Shown: positions 58,207 to 64,000 of the stretch, piece by piece
How the letters are laid out: each line of letters begins with the position of its first letter
How positions within the stretch are numbered: position 1 is the first letter of the stretch
NCBI GenBank assembly: GCA_963846925.1
Contig: CAWJXW010000003.1
Coordinates: 1-64,000, forward strand
Length of the DNA: 64,000 nucleotides
Direction of reading: 5' to 3'
Origin: JAQBQB01 sp963846925
GTDB lineage: Bacteria; Gemmatimonadota; Gemmatimonadetes; Gemmatimonadales; Gemmatimonadaceae
The notes under the pieces: model-generated
What the model was told of the DNA's origin: nothing
Seen by the model: the letters and a program-made list of their open reading frames with translations, nothing else
The model's database searches: none
Position numbers and translations under genes: made by a program

Positions 58207-59532
58207 CTACGCTCGCGCGCGCCCGGCGCCGTGTCGTTTCAAGAGCGCGTCGATGCGTCCGTCACCGGACGGGTACGCGGCGTTCACGTCCGCGCCGGCG
58301 GCGATGAGCGTTTCGAGCATCGCCGGATAGTCGACGCCTTTGACCGGCATGTGAACGGCGAAGTGAATGGTCGAGCCGAGCACCGTGCCCTCCCACCGGT
58401 TGAGCGCCTCGAGCGGCGCTCCCAGCGCGAGCAGCCGGCGCACGACGCCGATCATTCCGTTCGGAGCGGCCCAGTGCAACGCGGTCATGTCGTAACCGTC
58501 CTTCGAGGCGGGGTTCACACCGATGTCGAGCAGGAATTCGGCGACATCGGCCCGCGCGAACTTGCACGCCCACGCCAGCGCGAGCTCGATGTGCGTGGTC
58601 GGATCGGCGGGCAGATTCCGCCATCTGGGACCAATCAATGGGACGCCGGCAGCGACCGTGTTCTTGTCGACGACGAACCGACGAACGAGGTCGAGTCGCC
58701 CCAGCGCGGCGGCGGTGACGACGCTGTCGATTCGTGCACCCCGTCTGGCGAGCGTTTCCGCGGCGTCGCCGTAGCCGAAGTCCAGCGCGGTCATCATCGG
58801 TGATTCGTCGTCGCCCACTCCGTTGGTCGCGGCGCCGTAGTCGACGAGCACATCCACGAGGGCGGGCATCAGCCCCGCGCCGGCCGGGTGTGCGCTGGAG
58901 ACGAGCAGGTTCATCGTCGTTTGCCAGTGGCCGCCGCCGTACGTCTCGGCGGACGCATCAACCTCGGCGCCGGACTCCAGGAGGAATCGAGCGATCGCGA
59001 TCGCGTTCTTCGGCGTCTTCTGACGAAAGTCCTCGACGCCGTTCGCGGCCACGTAATGAAGAAGCGTCGCGCGGTGGACGCGCCGAGATCGCGCGCGAAT
59101 CAGCCCCGGGTTCTTTCGCACGAGCGACTCGAGGGTCGTCAGGTCGCCGTTGACGACCGCGTCGGCCGCGGACTCGAAGTCGTCGTGCGGTTTCCGCTTG
59201 CCTCCGGCTTCTTCGACGTGTTGGGTGAACGCTCCCCAGCTCTCGTATCCGTGCGCTTCGGCGACGAGATACTGCGCGTCGGCCAGGAGAAACGTTCTCG
59301 AGCCGCGCCGGTCGCGTACTCGCGCCTCGATGTGCGCGACCGCGCGGTCGATGCTGCCGCGCACGAACGGTGTGATGTCAGCGCCGAGGGACGACGCGAG
59401 CGACTCGAGCCATTTGCGAGCCCACTCGCGGACCGCGGACGGATCGGCCGATTCAGCCGCGGTGACGAGTGCCTTCGCCCTCTTCTTGTACTGCTCGAGA
59501 CTGGGCGACGGCGGGAGAGGAAGCGTATCCAT
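58207..59532 (-). CDS. ankyrin-repeat protein
   Basis: 441 aa, no signal peptide. The N-terminal part (LEQYKKRAKALVTAAES ... SRTFLLADAQYLVAEAHGYESWGAF) is a helical domain that commonly precedes ankyrin arrays in bacteria. From ~125 onward there are ankyrin repeats such as ATLLHYVAANGVEDFRQ, FARADVAEFLLDIGVNPASKDGYDMTALHWAAPNG and AMLETLIAAGADVNAAY. Such proteins bind other proteins; the partner is unknown. It converges on the permease gene, 21 bp away. Confidence 0.87.
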   Translation of the reverse strand: MDTLPLPPSPSLEQYKKRAKALVTAAESADPSAVREWARKWLESLASSLGADITPFVRGSIDRAVAHIEARVRDRRGSRTFLLADAQYLVAEAHGYESWGAFTQHVEEAGGKRKPHDDFESAADAVVNGDLTTLESLVRKNPGLIRARSRRVHRATLLHYVAANGVEDFRQKTPKNAIAIARFLLESGAEVDASAETYGGGHWQTTMNLLVSSAHPAGAGLMPALVDVLVDYGAATNGVGDDESPMMTALDFGYGDAAETLARRGARIDSVVTAAALGRLDLVRRFVVDKNTVAAGVPLIGPRWRNLPADPTTHIELALAWACKFARADVAEFLLDIGVNPASKDGYDMTALHWAAPNGMIGVVRRLLALGAPLEALNRWEGTVLGSTIHFAVHMPVKGVDYPAMLETLIAAGADVNAAYPSGDGRIDALLKRHGAGRARA

Positions 59533-59736
59533 ACGAAGCTCCTTTCAAGAGTCCGCCCGGAGTCCGCTCGTGTGGGGCGTGAAGGAGTTCGTACGCTCTC
59601 GATTGTCGACCTGACGGGTGGGCATGGCCCTTTCCGCGGACTGGATGCGCCCCTCGCGCTGAGGAAGAGGCTAGACGCATGCGATTAAGGCGTCAAGCAC
59701 GAGCGCTCGGATGGAGGCGCTGGCGCTCGCGCTCTT

Positions 59737-60708
59737 CTATTTGTCGGGACCGGGTATGGGCGGGAGTCCGTGTAAATACGCGTAGATCGCCGCGAGATCG
59801 TCGTCGCTCGCGAACTTGGAGATCGGCTTCCAGGGCATCTCGGCCGTGAGCGTGTGCTTGTTCGGATCGATGCCCGTGCGAATCGTCTGAGCGAACTGCT
59901 CGGCGGTCCAGTTCGGAACGATCATCGTGAGATTGGGGCCGGCCGGCGGGCCGGGTCCCTTCGAGACGCGGCCGGCGAGATGCTCGCCGTGGCAGGTTCG
60001 GCAGGAGGCGATCGACACGAGATATTGGCCATACTCGGCCGACGTGCCTGCGGGCGGCGCGACTACGGGCTGGGTGATCGGCGTCTGCGCGGCCGTTGGG
60101 AAGACGAGCGCGATCAACAGGGCGCCCACAACGTTCAGCTTCGTGGGCGGCGACTGCGCGCCCGTGGCCGGCTGCGATCGGAGAAACGACACGACCGACT
60201 GAACGTCCGCGTCGCTCAAGTTGCGAAAGATCTCGGCCGGCATCACGATGAGCGAGCGGCCGTTCTTGTGGATGCCCTCACGGATGGCGCGGATGATCTC
60301 ACCGTCCGTCCAGTCCTTGATCTCGCCCGCCGGAGTGAGATTCGGCGCGTACATCGTTCCGACTGGAGGTCCCCCTCCCCCGAAAAAGTTCTGTCCGATA
60401 AGCGGAGGATCTTCGGTCGGCGAATGGCAGGCGGCGCAGATCTGGACGATCTTCGCGCCGCGCGCAAGTTGCTCCGGAGTCGCGGCGACCTTGATGTCGG
60501 ACGGCGTTCCGCGAACGGGAAAGTTGATCTTGTAGAATCCGACGAGCACCAAGGCGAACGCCAGCACCGCGGCAAGCGTCACGAGGCCTGACAACACACC
60601 GCCAATCCACTTCACCGCTCCGTTGTGCGCGCGCCGGGCGCGACGGACTAGCCAGACACCGAGAGCCGCTACGGCGAGCAGCGCCGCTACGCCGATAACA
60701 TCGAACAT
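59737..60708 (-). CDS. membrane-anchored di-heme cytochrome c
   Basis: 323 aa. Two membrane helices near the start (residues ~2-20 and ~33-62), then a cytochrome c domain with CAACH near 93, a third hydrophobic segment (LNVVGALLIALVF), and a second cytochrome domain with CRTCH near 238. Met residues in VMPAEIF and AEMPWKP are possible sixth ligands. It may pass electrons from the membrane to periplasmic acceptors. The two-domain design resembles alcohol-dehydrogenase-type cytochrome subunits but with extra helices. The 59533-59736 interval contains no gene. Confidence 0.82.
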   Translation of the reverse strand: MFDVIGVAALLAVAALGVWLVRRARRAHNGAVKWIGGVLSGLVTLAAVLAFALVLVGFYKINFPVRGTPSDIKVAATPEQLARGAKIVQICAACHSPTEDPPLIGQNFFGGGGPPVGTMYAPNLTPAGEIKDWTDGEIIRAIREGIHKNGRSLIVMPAEIFRNLSDADVQSVVSFLRSQPATGAQSPPTKLNVVGALLIALVFPTAAQTPITQPVVAPPAGTSAEYGQYLVSIASCRTCHGEHLAGRVSKGPGPPAGPNLTMIVPNWTAEQFAQTIRTGIDPNKHTLTAEMPWKPISKFASDDDLAAIYAYLHGLPPIPGPDK

Positions 60709-60798
60709 GAGAGTCGCCCGTGGGTGGGGTGCGGAGTACGGGGGAGGACTCGCGATATATGCGACTTCCTGCTCAGGCCGTCAACGCTTGGCAGCCCA

Positions 60799-61065
60799 TC
60801 ACGTCGGCACGCGCGCCGCGGCCTCCGCCGACGTGATCACGGGGTGGACCTCGAAGTCCACGAGGTCCTGCCAGGCACTCATCCACTCGTCGAGCAACGC
60901 GCGATCGTCACACTCCATCACCTGGTAACAGCGCGCGAGGTCGGGGGTCACCCAACTGCCGAGGTACCGGAGACCATCCGGCGCCAGACGTCCCCGGCTT
61001 CGGAATCGATCGTAGACCGGTTTGGCGTCGCCGTTTCGAAAATGCTCGATGATCATGAAGATCAC
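60799..61065 (-). CDS. DUF3303 family protein
   Basis: 88 aa. MIFMIIEHFRNGDAKPVYDRFRSRGRL and GLRYLGSWV...CYQVMECDDRALLDEWMSAW match DUF3303, a small ferredoxin-like-fold protein family with no known role. It is complete and lies 7 bp upstream of the TPR gene stop's side, so the two minus-strand genes may be co-transcribed with the TPR gene first. Confidence 0.82.
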   Translation of the reverse strand: MIFMIIEHFRNGDAKPVYDRFRSRGRLAPDGLRYLGSWVTPDLARCYQVMECDDRALLDEWMSAWQDLVDFEVHPVITSAEAAARVPT

Positions 61066-61072
61066 GGTGACC

Positions 61073-62497
61073 TCACACGCCTGAAGGGATCACGTCGGCC
61101 ATCGCCGCGCGGCGCAGCCGTTCCTTTCGCATCACGCCCTTCAGGAGATGGTGCTCGATGCCCTTGTTGATCGGGGCCAGCGAGAAGATGATGGCCATCT
61201 TGACGGCGAGCAGCAGGAAGTAGTTGTCGCTGTTCAGGAGCCGGAGGACGGTGCCGAGGATCGCGTCCTGGAAGATGAACAAAACGATCACCACGCCGAG
61301 CGTGAGCGCCTTCGCTTTGCGGCCGATTCTGGCTCGCGTGAGCTCGTCGATGGTGTCCTGAAGCTCGCGATTCTTTCTTTCGATCTCGGCCTTCTGTCGC
61401 TTGATGACGACGTTCTCCTTGCGCGTCCGCTCGGCCTCAAACATCGCCCTGGCATTGGCCAGGCTCCTCGCGTTGTCCTCTCGCTCGACTTCCTCACGCA
61501 GCTCGTGAAAGCGCTTGAAGTGGAAGAGGCTCTTGTCCGCAAGACGCATCCTCTCGTATAGATCGGACAGTTGGCGGTGCACCTGGGCGATCTTGGGCTT
61601 CACCTTCAGCTCCTCGGCGACCGACAGGGCGCGCTCTAGAAGGCGGCGCGCCTCCGTCCAGCGGGCTCGGGCGATTTGGATCTCGGCGAGGCGGAGGCAA
61701 TTCGTCACCGCGCCGGCGAGCTGATGGTGTTGCTCGCGAATCGTGAGGGCCTGTTCGCTCAGCGTCTCCGCTTCATCGAGCCGGCCGGCCCGAAAGTGAA
61801 ACGTGGCCAGCTCGGTCAGCGAATTGGACGTGTGCAGCGGGTGCTGATGACGCTCGGCTAGTTCGAGAGCGCGGTGGAACGCGTCGGCGGCCTCGGCGTC
61901 GTTTCTCTGCTGCGCGTAGACCCGCCCGAGCCCATGCAGCCCGTAGACGCCGAAGTAAAAGTCATTCGCCTTGGCGCTCTCCTCGCACGTGATGTTGAAC
62001 ATCTCGAGCGCCTCGTCGAAGTGGCCGAGCTCGAGGTTGATGCCGCCGATGCTGTTCGCGGTTGCGGCGACGAAGATCGGATACTTCCTCGACGCCTTGA
62101 GCAACTCGAACGCCTCGATCAGCATCTCGAGGCCCAGGTCGAAGTTGCCGAACGTGCGGTACACGGCGCCGATGAGCATGTCGGACAATCCCAACCCTTC
62201 CGGATCATCGCGCTCGGCAAACGTTGCGCGGGCTTCCGTCACGAGATGTAACGACGCGTGCAGCTCTTCGGCCATGAAGTGGTCCAGCGCCTGCAAGAAG
62301 ACGGCGCAGGGGCGCGCGAACTGCGCGTCGCTCGTCTGGTCCGCCCAACGAAAGAATCCGTCGGCCAATTCACGCCGCTCGGGTCGCGGGATGAAGCGGA
62401 ATCGACGCAGCGCGCCGGAGAAGTGCGCGTGTAGCTCCGACGGCGGCGAATTCCGAAGAGCGGAGAGGTGCTGCGTGACGTCGTCGAGGTCCGTCAT
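61073..62497 (-). CDS. TPR protein with coiled coil and C-terminal membrane helices
   Basis: About 474 aa from ATG 62497 (ATG 62518 is possible). Tetratricopeptide repeats fill residues ~60-330 (for example ALEMFNITCEESAKANDFYFG, AADAFHRALELAERHQHP, ARRLLERALSVAEEL). A coiled coil follows (EEVEREDNARSLANARAMFEAERTRKE...), then two membrane helices (TLGVVIVLFIFQDAI, LLLAVKMAIIFSLAPI) and a basic tail. The layout is that of TPR sensor parts of histidine kinases or adenylate cyclases, but the output domain is absent. Its function is unknown. Confidence 0.78.
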   Translation of the reverse strand: MTDLDDVTQHLSALRNSPPSELHAHFSGALRRFRFIPRPERRELADGFFRWADQTSDAQFARPCAVFLQALDHFMAEELHASLHLVTEARATFAERDDPEGLGLSDMLIGAVYRTFGNFDLGLEMLIEAFELLKASRKYPIFVAATANSIGGINLELGHFDEALEMFNITCEESAKANDFYFGVYGLHGLGRVYAQQRNDAEAADAFHRALELAERHQHPLHTSNSLTELATFHFRAGRLDEAETLSEQALTIREQHHQLAGAVTNCLRLAEIQIARARWTEARRLLERALSVAEELKVKPKIAQVHRQLSDLYERMRLADKSLFHFKRFHELREEVEREDNARSLANARAMFEAERTRKENVVIKRQKAEIERKNRELQDTIDELTRARIGRKAKALTLGVVIVLFIFQDAILGTVLRLLNSDNYFLLLAVKMAIIFSLAPINKGIEHHLLKGVMRKERLRRAAMADVIPSGV

Positions 62498-62634
62498 GGC
62501 GTGCCCCGCGTCGGGCATGGAAGAGGTCGCGGGAATTTGCACGGCGGGGGGCCAACCGGCGAGGCGGCGTCCTTTGGAACCGGGCCCGCGCGTTGACATC
62601 AATGTCGCGGGCGAGGATCCCGGATGATTGACCC

Positions 62635-62742
62635 GAGCCCTGCCTCGAGCAAGAGCTTGAGCAAGAGCTGTGAGCCAACTCACAACCCTGTCGCAGTTAG
62701 GGCTCAAGGCTCCTGCTCAAGCTCCTGCTCACGGCAGGGCTC
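62635..62742. repeat. long imperfect inverted repeat (42-bp arms)
   Basis: Left arm 62635-62676 and right arm 62701-62742 are complementary at about 36 of 42 positions, with a 24-base loop. Both ends carry GAGCCCTGCC/GGCAGGGCTC exactly. Within each arm a 12-bp unit (GAGCAAGAGCTT-like) is repeated in tandem. It lies in the ~300-bp gap between two minus-strand genes, after the stop of the lipoprotein gene and before the TPR gene start, so it could end transcription of the former or be a REP-like element. Confidence 0.85.
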
Positions 62743-62797
62743 GTTCCCGCCTCCGTGATGCTCGCTCTCGGCGCCGTGCCGAGAACGAGTCGCGCCT

Positions 62798-63367
62798 TTA
62801 ACGACCGTGCAACGTCACCTGCACCTTCACCAGGTCGAGATATGCCTGGTAAATGCCTATCGATGCGGGCCCGAGGTTGCTCCCCGCGGGCGGCGCGACC
62901 TTGATCAAGTACTGGCTGGTGCCCTTGAGGTTCGGAACGGAGAAGTCGCCGTTTGCGTCTGATGCGCCGCTGCCAACCAACGTCGTGGTGATGTTGACGG
63001 TGTCCGCGCCAGCGTGCGGAGTGAAGGTGAACGTCTCCTCGTAGACCGAGACGGTGGCGCCGGCGATCGGATCGGTTGTCACGGTGTCGGTCGCGCCGGG
63101 GCGCGGCGAGCCGACGTGGACGGCGAGGGTGAAGCTGGCGACAGGCTTTGGGCCAGGCTTCGGGGTGACGCTGGTGTCAGGGTGTCCTCCGCCAGGATTG
63201 CCCGGCGGATTCTTGGCGGAGTCGCCGGCCGATCCGCCTTGTGAAGTGGACGCGTTTGGGCCCGTCAGGCCGGGCTGCGAGCCGTTCGCGTCGCTGCACG
63301 CGGCGATCACAACCACAATGGCCGCCGTCATCAACGTCGCGACCCGGCTCGTCACAACTCGGTTCAT
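62798..63367 (-). CDS. lipoprotein with carboxypeptidase-regulatory-like domain
   Basis: 189 aa. Signal peptide with lipobox VIAACS, then a Gly/Ser/Pro-rich linker of ~50 residues, and a single beta-sandwich domain (ASFTLAVHVG...DPIAGATVSVYEETF...GDFSVPNLKGTSQYLIKV), the pattern of CarboxypepD_reg-like domains that form stalks on surface proteins. It is probably anchored in a membrane and faces outwards. A 137-bp gap separates it from the divergent gene at 63505. Confidence 0.75.
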   Translation of the reverse strand: MNRVVTSRVATLMTAAIVVVIAACSDANGSQPGLTGPNASTSQGGSAGDSAKNPPGNPGGGHPDTSVTPKPGPKPVASFTLAVHVGSPRPGATDTVTTDPIAGATVSVYEETFTFTPHAGADTVNITTTLVGSGASDANGDFSVPNLKGTSQYLIKVAPPAGSNLGPASIGIYQAYLDLVKVQVTLHGR

Positions 63368-63504
63368 TCTTCCTCCACGCAGTGTGAGACTGTTGAATCG
63401 AACATGCCGAGTGTTACCTCGATCAGCGGGCGCGAAGTCACCGCGGTGCGGATGTGACTTTCCGCCGGAACGCGAGGGTATACGGCGGTAGCCAGGAGCG
63501 TGTC

Positions 63505-64000
63505 GTGAACGACTTCGCGAGTCGTTGGTGCGGCAGTGGACTGCGTGGACTAGTGATTCTTGTCGCGGCGACCGGCTGGACCCGTGTCGCCGCGCAAGTC
63601 GCGTTCAATCCGTCGGCGCAGTTGTGGCCGAGTAGCGCGGACGCCGCGCGCCCGTCCGTAGCCGTCTTCGGGAGCGCGGTCGCGTGTACGCTCCTCACGT
63701 GCGACCCCGCGCCTTCGTTCGGACTCGACATGGCGCTACTCGGTCCGCTCCGCGTCGCAGTCGCCGGGCCTCGGTCGACGCCGCAGCTCGGCCTATCCTA
63801 CACCTGGCGCCATATAGACATCGCGACGCGCATCGGCCACGGCGCGAGCATCGTCCGCTCGCTCAAAGCGCCCAACATGACGCTGCAGGTTGATCAGCAT
63901 ATCGACTCCCTGAGCGGACGGATTCAGGTTGACTCGTCGTGGGTACCGGCGGCCGACACCTCGCCGCACGGCGCGACGAAGTGGACTTCCGCCGAAGCGC
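63505..64000 (+). CDS. exported protein, cut by the window end
   Basis: A GTG start follows AGGAG (63494-63498). The frame stays open to the end of the window, about 165 codons, without a stop. A hydrophobic N-terminus (LRGLVILVAATGW) with a cleavage-like VAAQVAF suggests export. Later segments (PQLGLSYTWRHIDIATRIGHG) look like beta-strands of an outer-membrane or surface protein. No family recognised. It diverges from the lipoprotein gene at 62798-63367. Confidence 0.62.
   Translation, partial: MNDFASRWCGSGLRGLVILVAATGWTRVAAQVAFNPSAQLWPSSADAARPSVAVFGSAVACTLLTCDPAPSFGLDMALLGPLRVAVAGPRSTPQLGLSYTWRHIDIATRIGHGASIVRSLKAPNMTLQVDQHIDSLSGRIQVDSSWVPAADTSPHGATKWTSAEA

Overview
The window is GC-rich, gene-dense DNA from what is most likely a member of the Gemmatimonadota, with Acidobacteriota the main alternative. 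The reasons are two orphan MacB/FtsX-type permeases with no ATPase beside them, a BlaI/M56 pair, a TonB-type receptor with an N-terminal regulatory-like domain, several secreted TolB-like propellers, amidohydrolase and S41/S10 hydrolases, and a BTAD-TolB-TPR regulator. This assignment is inference; no rRNA or tRNA gene was seen. A striking technical feature is that more than a dozen genes are split by one or more single-base frameshifts while their similarity continues unbroken in the next frame. This looks more like indel errors from raw long reads or a metagenome than mass gene decay. I give such genes as one interval and name the shift positions.

Region 1-7.3 kb: a gene-free, somewhat AT-richer end with short repeats and nested palindromes, then the remnant of an MtrB/PioB-type outer-membrane protein on the minus strand. 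This is followed on the plus strand by a tight respiratory operon: Rieske protein, cytochrome b fused to cytochrome c, small cytochrome c, a ten-heme DmsE/MtrA-type cytochrome, and an MtrB/PioB-type porin. The order suggests a route from quinol through a bc-type complex to an outer-membrane electron conduit.

Region 7.3-16 kb: SRPBCC-type protein, CDF-like transporter, orphan permease, GH29 alpha-L-fucosidase, PPK2-family kinase and an S10 carboxypeptidase. Region 16-25 kb: a BlaI repressor with a readable promoter/operator, an M56 sensor protease with a duplicated LTxxQ-like module, a large TonB-type receptor and two tandem secreted propeller proteins. Helices of the L[T/D]xxQ type followed by glycine-rich stretches recur in all four downstream proteins, which makes this the best candidate here for an undescribed regulated system.

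Region 25-45 kb: FMN reductase, envelope lipoproteins and beta-barrels beside a BTAD-TPR regulator, a truncated DinB gene at an 8-bp tandem repeat, DUF488, a phosphodiesterase-like enzyme, a metallophosphoesterase with a di-heme peroxidase, a VOC protein with a histone-H1-like tail, an amidohydrolase, a PAP2 phosphatase, a membrane-bound spermidine-synthase-like protein and small exported proteins. Region 45-64 kb: S41 protease, a propeller-thioredoxin fusion lacking the redox cysteines, a second propeller, an alpha/beta hydrolase, a NirK-like cupredoxin, an ATP-dependent ligase, a Cys-rich small protein, a VOC protein, a PadR regulator with operator and its permease, an ankyrin protein, a di-heme cytochrome, a TPR membrane protein, a long inverted repeat, and two exported proteins, the last cut by the window end.
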